34,297 nucleotides of DNA. It comes from Archangiaceae bacterium (GTDB taxonomy: Bacteria; Myxococcota; Myxococcia; Myxococcales; Myxococcaceae). Numbering within the stretch: the first letter of the stretch is position 1; each line of letters begins with the position of its first letter. The notes beneath the pieces were generated by a model. It ran no database searches. It was not told the origin of the DNA and was given only the letters and a program-made list of their open reading frames with translations. The position numbers and the translations under genes are program-made. The stretch covers positions 1 through 34,297 of the forward strand of contig JAACJQ010000180.1 in NCBI GenBank assembly GCA_016879935.1. Direction: 5' to 3'. Shown here one piece after another: positions 15,661 to 23,990 of this stretch.

Positions 15661-17720
15661 GTGCCGTGGCCACCGAGCAGTCGCGCGTTCCGCCCGAAGC
15701 GATTCTCGCGCTCGCGGTGCTCGGCGTGCTGGCGATCATGGTGGTGCCGCTGCCGGCGCCGCTGCTCGACGGGCTGCTCGCGCTCAACGTCGCGTTGTCG
15801 GTGACGATGCTGCTGGTCGCGCTCGGGCTGACGAAGCCGATGGACTTCTCGGTATTCCCCTCGCTGCTGCTCATCACCACCCTCTTCCGCCTGTCGCTGA
15901 ACGTCGCGACGACGCGGCTCATTCTGCTCAACGGCGGCCAGGGCGCGGGCTCGGCGGGCCACGTCATCGAGGCCTTCGGGCGCTTCGCCGTCGGCGGCAG
16001 CCTCATCGTCGGGTCGGTCGTCTTCATGATCCTGCTGGTGGTGAACTTCACCGTCATCACCAAGGGCTCTGGCCGTGTCTCCGAAGTCGCCGCCCGCTTC
16101 ACGTTGGACGCGTTGCCCGGCAAGCAGATGTCGATCGACGCCGATCTCGCCGCGGGCGTCATCGACGACAAGCAGGCGCGTGATCGCCGGCAGTCGCTGG
16201 CGCGCGAGACCGAATTCTTCGGAGCGATGGACGGCGCCAGCAAGTTCGTTCGCGGAGACGCGATCGCCGGCCTCATCATCACCGCCATCAACATCGTCGG
16301 CGGCCTCGTCGCCGGGCTCGTGCGTGATCACTTCTCGTTCAGCCAGGCGCTCGAGACGTACACGGTGCTCACCATCGGTGACGGGCTCATCACGCAGCTG
16401 CCGGCGCTGCTCGTCTCCACCGCGGCCGGCGTGCTCGTCACCCGCTCCGAAGGCGCCGACCTCGGCACGCAGGTCGGTGGGCAGATCTTCGGCAGCCCGC
16501 GCGCGCTCAAGTACTCGTCGATGGTGCTCGCGCTGATCGGGTTGCTGCCCGGTCTGCCGCTCTTCGCGTTCGGCCCGCTCGCCATCGGCGCCTGGGTGAT
16601 GTCGAAGCGCACCGAGAAGGCGCAGGCGCTGGCGAAGCTCGCGCCGAAGAAGCCCGAGGAGCTTTCGAAGGGCGGCGAGCAGCGTGTTCAAGATCTGCTG
16701 GCCCTCGACACGCTCGAGCTCGAGGTCGGCTACTCGCTGCTCCCGCTCATCGACGTCGAGAAGGGCGGCGAGCTGCCCGGTCGCGTGACGGCACTCCGCA
16801 AGCAGTTGGCCACCGACATGGGCCTCGTGCTCCCGTCGGTGCACCTCAAAGACAACCTCCGCCTCGACGGCACCGAGTACCGCGTGAAGCTGCGCGGCAT
16901 CGAGATCGGCCGTGGCGTCGTGCACGCCGGGCGCCTCATGTGCCTCGAGCCGAACGGTGGAACGCCGACCATCGATGGGCTGCCCGGCAAGGATCCCGCG
17001 TTCGGTCTGCCGTCGGTCTGGGTGATGCCCGAGCAGCGCGCTGCTGCAGAGGCGCGCGGCTACACGCTCGTCGATGGCCCGTCGGTCGTCACCACGCACC
17101 TCTCCGAGCTGATTCGCCGCAACGCGCACGAGCTCATCGGCCGCCAGGAAGTGCAGGAGCTGCTCGGCACCTGCGCGAAGGAAGCGCCGAAGCTCGTCGA
17201 AGACACGGTGCCCGGCGTCGTCAGCCTCGGCGAGCTGGTGCGGGTGCTCCGTGGCCTGCTTCGTGAAGGCATCTCGGTTCGTGATCTTCGCAGCATTCTC
17301 GAAGCGGTCGCCGACGCAGCGCCGAGGAGCAAGGACGCTCACTTCCTCGTCGAGCAGGTTCGCCGTCGCCTCGCCCGGCAGATCACCTCGCGTGTCGCAG
17401 AGCGTGGCGTCGTGCACGCGCTCACCCTCGAGCGGCCTGCCGAAGATGCGCTGCGCCAGTCGCTCGGGCAGAACGACGGCGAGCCGACGATCGCTCCCGA
17501 TCTCGACACCGCGCGTCGGCTCATCTCGAGCCTCGAGACCCGCGCCTCGACGCTCGTCGCTGCTGGCAAGAGCCCGGTGCTGCTCGCGCCGACCGACCTG
17601 CGCAAGCCGCTCTTCGACTTCATGTCCCGCTTCGTCCCCGATCTCTGCGTCGTCTCAGCCCGCGAGCTGGTGCCTGGCACCACCATCGAGCCCGCCGGCA
17701 CCGTCTCGTTGAACCCGTGA
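15657..17720 (+). CDS. flhA: Flagellar biosynthesis protein FlhA
   Basis: FlhA forms the nonameric ring of the export apparatus that receives chaperone-substrate complexes and couples export to proton motive force. The 687-aa protein has about eight membrane segments in residues 1-310. The FHIPEP-family stretch is LLLITTLFRLSLNVATTRLI, followed by GSGRVSEVAARFTLDALPGK and the KQMSIDADLAAGVID region with the functional Asp. The cytosolic four-domain region (about 340-687) includes VHLKDNLRLDGTEYRVKLRG, then DGPSVVTTHLSELIRRNAHE. Length is typical (690-700). GTG start overlaps the flhB stop. Confidence 0.98.
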   Translation: MSAVATEQSRVPPEAILALAVLGVLAIMVVPLPAPLLDGLLALNVALSVTMLLVALGLTKPMDFSVFPSLLLITTLFRLSLNVATTRLILLNGGQGAGSAGHVIEAFGRFAVGGSLIVGSVVFMILLVVNFTVITKGSGRVSEVAARFTLDALPGKQMSIDADLAAGVIDDKQARDRRQSLARETEFFGAMDGASKFVRGDAIAGLIITAINIVGGLVAGLVRDHFSFSQALETYTVLTIGDGLITQLPALLVSTAAGVLVTRSEGADLGTQVGGQIFGSPRALKYSSMVLALIGLLPGLPLFAFGPLAIGAWVMSKRTEKAQALAKLAPKKPEELSKGGEQRVQDLLALDTLELEVGYSLLPLIDVEKGGELPGRVTALRKQLATDMGLVLPSVHLKDNLRLDGTEYRVKLRGIEIGRGVVHAGRLMCLEPNGGTPTIDGLPGKDPAFGLPSVWVMPEQRAAAEARGYTLVDGPSVVTTHLSELIRRNAHELIGRQEVQELLGTCAKEAPKLVEDTVPGVVSLGELVRVLRGLLREGISVRDLRSILEAVADAAPRSKDAHFLVEQVRRRLARQITSRVAERGVVHALTLERPAEDALRQSLGQNDGEPTIAPDLDTARRLISSLETRASTLVAAGKSPVLLAPTDLRKPLFDFMSRFVPDLCVVSARELVPGTTIEPAGTVSLNP

Positions 17721-17730
17721 GGAGTCTCCC

Positions 17731-19098
17731 ATGAGCACGTTCCGCACCTTCAGAGCACCAGACAGCCGCAGCGCCCTGGCGATGGTGAAGGCCGCGCTCG
17801 GCCCCGACGCGATCATCATCGCGACGAGGGAGGTCTCGAACGGCCTCTTCCGCGCGAAGGAGATCGAGGTGACGGCCGCGTTGCCCGAGCCCGGGCCGCA
17901 GTCGAAGGCGCTCGACACGCAGGCCTGGGTCGCGCCGACGACCACGACGCTGACGATGCCCGCCATTCAGGTGCCGCCCTCGCTCACGCCCCGCCGCTAC
18001 CAGACGACCCCCGCCGAGCCCGCGCCGCAGAACGCCGCGCCCCTGAGCTCGATGTTGTCGAGCCCGCCCGCGCGCACCGCCACCACGCAGATGTCGTCGA
18101 CCGATCTGCAGCAGGCCATCGCGGCTGCGACCGAGACCCGCGGCATCGAGACCCGCGGCAGCGACACGCGCGGCATCGAGACCCGCGGCAGCGAGATGAA
18201 CGACGAGCTGGTTCGCCTGCGTGGCGCCTTCGAAGCGATGCAGAAGGAGATGAAGACGCTCACCCGGCAACGCGTGGAGCGCGACCTCTCCTTGCCCGGC
18301 GCGGCGACCGATCTCTATGCACACCTCGTCTCGCGCGGCGTCGAAGAAGAGCTCGCGGAGGAGTGCCTGCGGCAGGCGGTCGAGCTCGCGAAGGACACGC
18401 GCATGGAGACGCTGATGCCGGTGCTCCGCAGCGCCGTGTCGGAGCGGATCATCGGAGGCCGGGCGCCCTGGCTCGCCGATCAGCGCCGCCGCACCATCGC
18501 GCTCGTCGGCCCGACGGGCGTCGGCAAGACCACCACGCTCGCGAAGATCGCCGCACGCGCGATCATGGAGTCGAAGCTCAAGGTCGCGCTCATCACCGTC
18601 GACACGTACCGCATCGGCGCCAGCGAGCAGGTGCTCCGCTACGGCGAGATCATGTCGGTGCCCACGTTCGTGGCGCGTGATCGCATCGAGCTGAACCGCG
18701 CCCTCGAGCGCACCGCGAACGCCGACCTCGTGCTCGTCGACACGGCCGGCCGCAGCGTCAGTGAAGCAGTCGCCCGCCAGGCCGAGATGCTCCGCGCCGT
18801 CGAAGGCATGCAGCTGTACCTGGTCGTCAGCGCGGGCACGGGGTCGCGCGAGATGGCGGCTGCGGCCGAGCGCTATCGCCCGATGGCGCCCGAGCGGCTC
18901 ATCGTGACCAAGGTCGACGAAGCGGTCGGCACCGGAAGTCTTCTCTCTGCCTCGGTTCGCATCGGCCGGCCGATCGTCGCGGTCTCCGACGGCCAGCGGG
19001 TGCCCGAAGACATTCACGCGCTCAACAGCACCGAGCTGGTCGACCTCATCGTGGGTACGCCGACCGCCGAGAGCACCGCGAAGGCCGGGGGGCGCTGA
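17731..19098 (+). CDS. flhF: Flagellar SRP-type GTPase FlhF
   Basis: FlhF is a signal-recognition-particle GTPase that sets where, and with FlhG how many, flagella are built. The 455-aa protein has the N-terminal B domain (FRAPDSRSALAMVKAALGPD, about residues 5-25). A variable linker contains four ETRGI/ETRGS/DTRGI/ETRGS pentapeptides (about 135-154), followed by the N-domain helices and the G domain: P-loop GPTGVGKT (260-267), DTYRIGA (291-297), DTAGRS (337-342) and TKVDEA. AGGAG at 17720-17724 overlaps the flhA stop. flhG follows after 3 bp, the usual functional pair. Confidence 0.97.
   Translation: MSTFRTFRAPDSRSALAMVKAALGPDAIIIATREVSNGLFRAKEIEVTAALPEPGPQSKALDTQAWVAPTTTTLTMPAIQVPPSLTPRRYQTTPAEPAPQNAAPLSSMLSSPPARTATTQMSSTDLQQAIAAATETRGIETRGSDTRGIETRGSEMNDELVRLRGAFEAMQKEMKTLTRQRVERDLSLPGAATDLYAHLVSRGVEEELAEECLRQAVELAKDTRMETLMPVLRSAVSERIIGGRAPWLADQRRRTIALVGPTGVGKTTTLAKIAARAIMESKLKVALITVDTYRIGASEQVLRYGEIMSVPTFVARDRIELNRALERTANADLVLVDTAGRSVSEAVARQAEMLRAVEGMQLYLVVSAGTGSREMAAAAERYRPMAPERLIVTKVDEAVGTGSLLSASVRIGRPIVAVSDGQRVPEDIHALNSTELVDLIVGTPTAESTAKAGGR
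18133..18192 (+). repeat. Four tandem 15-bp repeats inside flhF
   Basis: Four head-to-tail 15-bp units of the form GAGACCCGCGGCATC or GAGACCCGCGGCAGC occur (18133, 18148, 18163, 18178); the third differs by two bases (GACACG). They encode ETRGI, ETRGS, DTRGI, ETRGS in the linker between the FlhF B and N domains. The alternation of ATC and AGC suggests duplication of a 30-bp pair. Copy number could vary between strains without breaking the frame. Confidence 0.9.
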
Positions 19099-19101
19099 GT
19101 C

Positions 19102-19968
19102 ATGGACCAGGCCATCGGACTTCGAGAGCTGATGAAGGAGCACCGCAAGGCGCAGTCGAAGCTGCGCGTCATCGGTGTCACCAGCGGCAAGGGTGGCGTG
19201 GGCAAGTCGAACGTGGCGGCGAACCTGGCGATCCTCGCGGCGCGCGCGGGCAATCGCGTGCTGATCCTCGACGCCGATCTCGGGCTCGCGAACATCGAGA
19301 TCCTCTACGGGCTCAAGCCCCGCTACCACCTGGGCCACCTGCTCGACGGCGACGTGCCGGTGAAGGACGTGATCGCCGAAGGGCCCGAGGGCGTGAAGGT
19401 GCTGCCCGCGGGGCACGGCATTCAGCAGCTGACGCGCCTCGATGAAGCGCAGCGGCTCCGGCTGGTCTCGGCGATCGACCAGCTCGAAGAGGACTTCGAC
19501 ATTCTGTTCATCGACGTCGGCGCAGGCATTGGCGACAACGTGTTGTTCTTCATCGGCGCGGCGCAGGAGGCCCTGCTGGTGGTGAGTCCCGAGCCGACCT
19601 CGCTCACCGACGCGTACGCGACGCTGAAGGTGCTCTGCCAGGAAGGCGGCACGCGGTTCTTCAACGTCGTCGTGAACCAGGCTCCGAACGAGACGGTCGC
19701 GAAGGACATCTTCGACAAGCTGTCGTCGGTGGTGAGCCGGTTTCTCGGCGCGAAGATGCGCTGGCTGGGCTGGTTGCCGCGAGACGAGAACGTGCACCGC
19801 GCGGTGATGTCGCAGAAGCCGCTCGTTGGCCTGTTCCCGAGCTCACCCGCGACGCGCGCGCTCAACATCGTCGCTGACACGTTGTTCCACGAACCGCCCC
19901 CGGTGCAGCTCGAGGGTGGCCTCAAATTCCTCTGGAGCCGACTGCTCCGGGAATCGAGCCCGCACTGA
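19102..19968 (+). CDS. flhG: Flagellar number regulator FlhG (MinD-like ATPase)
   Basis: FlhG is a MinD/ParA-type ATPase that limits flagellar number and stimulates the FlhF GTPase. The 288-aa protein keeps the N-terminal FlhF-activating motif DQAIGLR (residues 2-8). The deviant Walker A is SGKGGVGKSN (about 30-39), followed by LILDADLGLANIEILYGL with the switch I Asp, then FIDVGAG in the position of switch II. The C-terminal GGLKFLWSRLLRES segment is an amphipathic helix expected to serve as membrane-targeting sequence. Directly follows flhF by 3 bp and precedes fliA by 12 bp. Confidence 0.95.
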   Translation: MDQAIGLRELMKEHRKAQSKLRVIGVTSGKGGVGKSNVAANLAILAARAGNRVLILDADLGLANIEILYGLKPRYHLGHLLDGDVPVKDVIAEGPEGVKVLPAGHGIQQLTRLDEAQRLRLVSAIDQLEEDFDILFIDVGAGIGDNVLFFIGAAQEALLVVSPEPTSLTDAYATLKVLCQEGGTRFFNVVVNQAPNETVAKDIFDKLSSVVSRFLGAKMRWLGWLPRDENVHRAVMSQKPLVGLFPSSPATRALNIVADTLFHEPPPVQLEGGLKFLWSRLLRESSPH

Positions 19969-19980
19969 GAGGAGCCCGTC

Positions 19981-20691
19981 ATGCACCGCGCCGCGATTCG
20001 CTACGAGACGACACAGCAGGCTCCACCGCTCAACGACAACGAGGTCGTTCAGAAGTACGCGTTTCTGATCGACCGGGTCGCGCGACGCATCAGCGCGAAG
20101 ACGGCCAACGCCGTGCAACCGGGAGATCTGTGGTCGGTGGGTGCGCTCGGCCTGCTCGATGCGTGGAAGCGCTTCGACCCCGTGCGCGCGGTGAAGTTCG
20201 AGAGCTTTGCCGAGCACCGGATTCGCGGAGCGATGATCGATGAACTCCGCGAGATGGATCACCTGCCGCGGCGCCTGCGGGCCGATGCCGACAAGGCGCG
20301 CAAGGCGAGACACGCGCTCGAGACGCAGTTCGGTCGGGAGCCGACCCAGGAAGAGCTCGCCGCGAAGTTGGGGATCTCGATCGAAGAGGTCGACAGTCTC
20401 GAGGCACTCTCGCAGCCGGCGATGCAGCTGAATCCCGAGATTCCAGTCGTGAGTCACGAGGCGATTCAGGACGAGAAGCTCGACCACGCGCAGTCGGTGC
20501 AACGATTGACGAACGCGATCGGGAAGCTGCCGCAGCGATTGTCGTTGTTGCTGTCGCTGCACTACGTGGAAGGGCTCACGTACAAAGAGATCGCCCAGGC
20601 GCTGGAAGTGAGTGAAGCGCGCGTCTGCCAGTTGCACGGCGATGCGGTGAAGAAGCTGCGTGAGGTGATGACGCAGGCCGAGACCGATTGA
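19981..20691 (+). CDS. fliA: Flagellar sigma factor FliA (sigma-28 family)
   Basis: Alternative sigma factor expected to direct late flagellar and chemotaxis gene transcription. The 236-aa protein matches the length of sigma-28 (about 239). Region 2 includes DLWSVGALGLLDAWKRFDP, then FESFAEHRIRGAMIDELREM, where RIRGAMIDELR is a sigma-28/sigma-D hallmark. Region 3 contains FGREPTQEELAAKLGIS. Region 4 ends in a helix-turn-helix, YVEGLTYKEIAQALEVSEAR. AGAGGAG at 19968-19974 precedes the ATG. No anti-sigma factor FlgM is seen nearby. The next gene begins on the overlapping TTGA. Confidence 0.94.
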   Translation: MHRAAIRYETTQQAPPLNDNEVVQKYAFLIDRVARRISAKTANAVQPGDLWSVGALGLLDAWKRFDPVRAVKFESFAEHRIRGAMIDELREMDHLPRRLRADADKARKARHALETQFGREPTQEELAAKLGISIEEVDSLEALSQPAMQLNPEIPVVSHEAIQDEKLDHAQSVQRLTNAIGKLPQRLSLLLSLHYVEGLTYKEIAQALEVSEARVCQLHGDAVKKLREVMTQAETD

Positions 20692-21188
20692 CCGCGAGCG
20701 ACGACTCGCAGTCTGCTCCCTTCGTGGCTCAGGCACTTCCAGCAGCGGCACTGATTCCGCCCCGAAGCCGGTGGGTGTCTGCCGTTGCCGCGCCGGATCC
20801 GACGTCATGCCTGCTGGCCATCGGCCCCGTCGACAGCGACCTGCTGACGTCGCTTCGGGTTCGGTTGCGAACCGTCATTCACGTACGGTCGTTTGCAGAG
20901 GGCCTCCGACTGGCGCGCGTTCTGAAGATCGACACGGTGCTGCTGACACCTGAAGCCGATGGCACCGGCATCGAACTCGTTCGACTCCTGAAGTCTTCGT
21001 CCACGCCGCACCTTCGGCTCGTTCCGTTTTTCGTGATGTCTCCGTACGCCTCGAGCGATCGGAGCTACGCGGTGGTGGTCGATCCGCCAGACTTCACGTT
21101 CCTGGAAGACGGAATGAGGCGCCCGATTCTCGAAACGATGCTCTCGCTCGACGTCGTGCGGCTGCTCGCGAGTCGAATCGTCAGCTGA
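20688..21188 (+). CDS. Pseudo-receiver-like protein coupled to fliA
   Basis: This protein of up to 166 aa has no clear named family. After a variable N-terminus (1-38), residues about 39-150 follow the alternating strand-helix layout of a response-regulator receiver: SCLLAIGPVDSDLL, then TVIHVRSFAEGLRLARVL, IDTVLLTPEADGTGIELVRLL and LVPFFVMSP. The phospho-acceptor Asp expected after DTVLL is replaced by Thr, the acidic pair after strand 1 is missing, and the Lys of strand 5 is not evident, so it is unlikely to be phosphorylated. I use the TTG at 20688, which overlaps the fliA stop as TTGA; GTG codons further in (20724 region) are alternatives. Role unknown; last gene of the flagellar block. 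Confidence 0.7.
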   Translation: MTASDDSQSAPFVAQALPAAALIPPRSRWVSAVAAPDPTSCLLAIGPVDSDLLTSLRVRLRTVIHVRSFAEGLRLARVLKIDTVLLTPEADGTGIELVRLLKSSSTPHLRLVPFFVMSPYASSDRSYAVVVDPPDFTFLEDGMRRPILETMLSLDVVRLLASRIVS

Positions 21189-21205
21189 GCCGAAGCCGCC
21201 GGCTC
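21187..21205. terminator. Small hairpin at convergent gene ends
   Basis: GAGCCG pairs with CGGCTC around a 7-nt loop. It overlaps the stop of the pseudo-receiver gene and lies in the 28-bp convergent gap, so it could act on either strand. No T tract follows on the + strand and the stem is only 6 bp, so support is weak. Confidence 0.3.
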
Positions 21206-21216
21206 ATCAGCACGTT

Positions 21217-21768
21217 TCACGGCTCCGAGCAGGCCTCGAGAATGCGCAGCTCGTTGAACCGATCACGCAGCTTCCGCTCTTCCCTCGCGCGCTCGTCCTT
21301 CAACTGCTCCGCTCTTGGACCCTTCGCCTTCTTCAGCTCATCGTCGATCAGCCGAATGCGCCGCTCCGAGATCACCGCGCGCCGCTCGACGCGCTCTTCC
21401 ACGAAGCCGCTCAACAGTTTCCCGCAGATGAACTTCGCCACCTGCGCATCATCGAACGCCACCTCCACGTCGAGGATCAGCGACTGCCCGCGCCGCTTCA
21501 CCGTCGCCGCCTGGCGAATCACCGCGTAACGCCGATTCGGCTCCTTCGGCATGCCGCCCACCGTGTCGAGCTCACGCTCGAAGCTGAAGAGCACGTTGTC
21601 GCTCATCAGCACGCCCGCTTCCGTCTGCATCACGACATCAGCCACCTGCGACGGCTGCGGCTCGAGGCTGATGATCGACTCGTCGAACACCACCGAGCCC
21701 TTGCTCACGAAGCGCGCCTTCGGATTCCCCTGCTGCGCGAGGACGGCGAGAACGATCAGCAGGTGCAT
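21217..21768 (-). CDS. Exported coiled-coil protein of unknown function, downstream of guaA
   Basis: I do not recognise this 183-aa protein. It starts with a signal peptide (MHLLIVLAVLAQQGNPKA). A central region (about 20-115) appears to be beta-rich and contains VVMQTEAGVLMSDNVLFSFE and RRGQSLILDVEVAFDD. A highly charged helical, probably coiled-coil C-terminus (about 125-178) reads RRAVISERRIRLIDDELKKA followed by LKDERAREERKLRDRF. The single Cys near 115 and one near the end do not form a lipobox. The ATG lies 3 bp after the guaA stop with GGGAG inside the end of guaA, so it is likely co-translated with guaA. Probably periplasmic; no basis for assigning a role. Confidence 0.8.
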   Translation of the reverse strand: MHLLIVLAVLAQQGNPKARFVSKGSVVFDESIISLEPQPSQVADVVMQTEAGVLMSDNVLFSFERELDTVGGMPKEPNRRYAVIRQAATVKRRGQSLILDVEVAFDDAQVAKFICGKLLSGFVEERVERRAVISERRIRLIDDELKKAKGPRAEQLKDERAREERKLRDRFNELRILEACSEP

Positions 21769-21771
21769 GGA

Positions 21772-23322
21772 TCACTCCCACTCGATGGTGGCGGGCGGCT
21801 TCGACGAGATGTCGTACACGACGCGGTTGATGCCACGTACCTCGTTGATGATGCGCGTGCTCATCTTCCCCAGGAGATCGTAGGGCAACCGCGCCCAGTC
21901 GGCCGTCATGCCATCGACCGAGGTCACCGCCCGAATCGCGCAGGTGTTCTCGTAGGTGCGCTCGTCGCCCATCACGCCGACCGACTGCACCGGCAGCAGC
22001 ACCGCGAAGGCCTGCCACAGCTCCTTGTACAGACCTGACTCCCTGACCTCCTGCTGCACGATCAGGTCGGCCTTGCGCAAGACCTCGAGCCGCTCAGCGG
22101 TGATGTCGCTGATCACGCGAATCGCGAGGCCCGGCCCGGGAAACGGCTGCCGCGACACCATCTCGTCGGGCATGCCCAGCTCACGGCCCACCGCGCGCAC
22201 TTCGTCTTTGAACAGCTCGCGGAGGGGCTCGACGAGCTTCAGGTTCATCTTCTCGGGCAGACCGCCGACGTTGTGGTGGCTCTTGATCGTCGCCGACGGG
22301 CCCTTCACCGACACCGACTCGATCACGTCGGGGTACAGCGTGCCCTGGGCGAGGAACTTCGCGTCGGTGAACTCCTTCGCCGACTCCTCGAACACCGAGA
22401 TGAACTCGTAGCCGATCGCCTTGCGCTTCTTCTCGGGGTCCGTGACGCCAGCGAGCTTCTCGAGGAACCGCGCGCGCGCGTCGATCGTCTTGAGCGGAAC
22501 GTGGAAGCGGCCGACGAAGAGCGCCTCGACCTGCTCGCGCTCACCGTGCCGCAACAGCCCGTTGTCGACGAAGATGCACTGCAGCTTGTCGCCGATGGCC
22601 TTGTGCAGCAGCAGCGCCGCGACGGAGCTGTCGACGCCACCCGAGAGCCCGCAGATCACGCGGCCGTCGCCGACCTTCTTGCGGATCTCCGAGATCGACT
22701 CCTCGACGAACGACTTCATCGTCCAGTCGCCCTTGCACTTGCAGTCGGTGAAGAGGAACGACTGCAGCATCTCCTTGCCCTGGGCCGTGTGAACGACCTC
22801 TGGGTGGAACTGCAGGCCGTAGATCGGCTTCGTCTCGTGCGCCGCGGCCGCGAACGGAGCGCTCGGCGTCTTCCCGATCGCCACGAAGTGCGGAGGCAAC
22901 TGCTCGACGCGGTCACCGTGGCTCATCCACACCTTCAGCGACGTTCCACCCGCGAACGCAGCGAACGGTCCACGCGCCGTCACGACCTCGACGTTGGCTG
23001 GCCCGAACTCACGGTGCGCGCTCTTGTCGACCCGCCCGCCGAGCATCTTCGAGAGCAACTGCAGGCCGTAGCAGATGCCCAGCACCGGCACGCCCTGCTC
23101 GAAGACCTCGGGCGTACACGTCGGCGCCCCCGGAGCCTCCACCGACGCAGGGCCACCCGAGAGGATGATGCCCTTCGGCGCCATGGCCTTGATGTCGGCC
23201 ACGCTCATGCCGGGGTGGTGAATCTCGCAATAGACGCCGAGTTCTCGCACCCGCCTCGCGATCAGCTGGGTGTACTGGCTGCCGAAGTCGAGGATGAGGA
23301 TCTTCTCGTGGGCGGGGTTCAT
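21772..23322 (-). CDS. guaA: GMP synthase (glutamine-hydrolysing)
   Basis: Converts XMP, glutamine and ATP to GMP, the last step of guanine nucleotide synthesis, in the cytosol. The 516-aa protein has a class I glutamine amidotransferase domain with nucleophile Cys84 (GICYGLQ) and the His173/Glu175 pair (FHPE). The ATP pyrophosphatase domain has the PP-loop SGGVDSS (227-233). The C-terminal dimerisation domain ends in the family's PPATIEWE. Length is typical (about 510-525). AAGGAG at 23328-23333 precedes the ATG. It is transcribed away from the lipoprotein gene at 23391, with a 68-bp shared gap. Confidence 0.98.
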   Translation of the reverse strand: MNPAHEKILILDFGSQYTQLIARRVRELGVYCEIHHPGMSVADIKAMAPKGIILSGGPASVEAPGAPTCTPEVFEQGVPVLGICYGLQLLSKMLGGRVDKSAHREFGPANVEVVTARGPFAAFAGGTSLKVWMSHGDRVEQLPPHFVAIGKTPSAPFAAAAHETKPIYGLQFHPEVVHTAQGKEMLQSFLFTDCKCKGDWTMKSFVEESISEIRKKVGDGRVICGLSGGVDSSVAALLLHKAIGDKLQCIFVDNGLLRHGEREQVEALFVGRFHVPLKTIDARARFLEKLAGVTDPEKKRKAIGYEFISVFEESAKEFTDAKFLAQGTLYPDVIESVSVKGPSATIKSHHNVGGLPEKMNLKLVEPLRELFKDEVRAVGRELGMPDEMVSRQPFPGPGLAIRVISDITAERLEVLRKADLIVQQEVRESGLYKELWQAFAVLLPVQSVGVMGDERTYENTCAIRAVTSVDGMTADWARLPYDLLGKMSTRIINEVRGINRVVYDISSKPPATIEWE

Positions 23323-23351
23323 GCGCGCTCCTTCTGCGACGAGGCTTCTCG

Positions 23352-23380
23352 TTGACTTGGGCCTCTACCCCTTCAAGACT
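23352..23380 (+). promoter_or_regulatory. Possible housekeeping promoter for the lipoprotein gene
   Basis: TTGACT at 23352-23357 is followed after exactly 17 bp by AAGACT at 23375-23380. The -35 is 5/6 to consensus; the -10 is poor against TATAAT. Transcription would start near 23387, just before the ATG at 23391, giving a very short leader. Tentative. Confidence 0.35.
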
Positions 23381-23390
23381 CCAGCCGCCA

Positions 23391-23978
23391 ATGACAACGC
23401 GAACCCTGACGGTGTTGTGCGCGCTCACGCTCTCGACCGCATGCGTGAAGGAGATCACGTCAGACGAACGCCTCGAGCGCGAAACCGCTCGCAGCGATGC
23501 GCTCAAGACGAACACCGCCGCCGAGCTCGGGAAGATCAAGTGCGACGAGCTCAACGACGACCTCGCCAAGGCCCGCGATGGCGTGCGCACCGAAGAAGAT
23601 CGGCTGACGATCTTTGCGGACGTCTACGAGCGCCTGAAGAACCGCTCCTCGCGCTTCGACGAGGCCATGTCGCGCAACCCCGACCTCGCCTACCAGGACG
23701 GCAGCGCCCAGCTCGTGAACGCGCGCGAGGCGTGCGTGCAGATGACGGCGGATACCCGGGTGGAGCTCGAGAGCCTGATTCGCGAGATCATGCAGGTGCT
23801 CGTGGTGGAGGAGATCAAGGGCGGCCAGACGATCAAGGCCGCGCGCCTCGACTTCGCTCCCCTGCGCGCTGCGATCGAGAAGCTCGAGCTCGACGATCGC
23901 GAAGCGCTGCAGAACAAGATCAACAACGCCGAGAAGCAGGTCGACGTGAAGGGCGAGAAGCGTTCCCGCCCGAAGTGA
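23391..23978 (+). CDS. Putative lipoprotein with helical domain
   Basis: The 195-aa product begins MTTRTLTVLCALTLSTACVKE, a lipoprotein signal peptide with lipobox LSTAC and lipidated Cys18. The rest is strongly helical and charged (for example ERLERETARSDALKTNTAAE, then VRTEEDRLTIFADVYERLK) with two further Cys (about 54 and 117) that could pair. I do not recognise a family. I start at the ATG because it gives a proper lipoprotein signal; an in-frame TTG at 23352 would put a polar extension before it. Divergent from guaA, convergent with the DUF2780 gene 12 bp downstream. Expected location is the envelope, facing the periplasm. Confidence 0.75.
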   Translation: MTTRTLTVLCALTLSTACVKEITSDERLERETARSDALKTNTAAELGKIKCDELNDDLAKARDGVRTEEDRLTIFADVYERLKNRSSRFDEAMSRNPDLAYQDGSAQLVNAREACVQMTADTRVELESLIREIMQVLVVEEIKGGQTIKAARLDFAPLRAAIEKLELDDREALQNKINNAEKQVDVKGEKRSRPK

Positions 23979-23990
23979 GTTCGAGAAGGG

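Noticed and set aside
15609-17417. 602-codon open frame on the - strand inside flhA
   Set aside because: Antisense to a fully conserved flhA and extremely rich in Arg, Glu, Asp and His; no recognisable motif.
17620-19797. 725-codon open frame on the - strand over flhF and flhG
   Set aside because: Antisense to two well-conserved genes, with a His/Arg/Asp-rich shadow translation.
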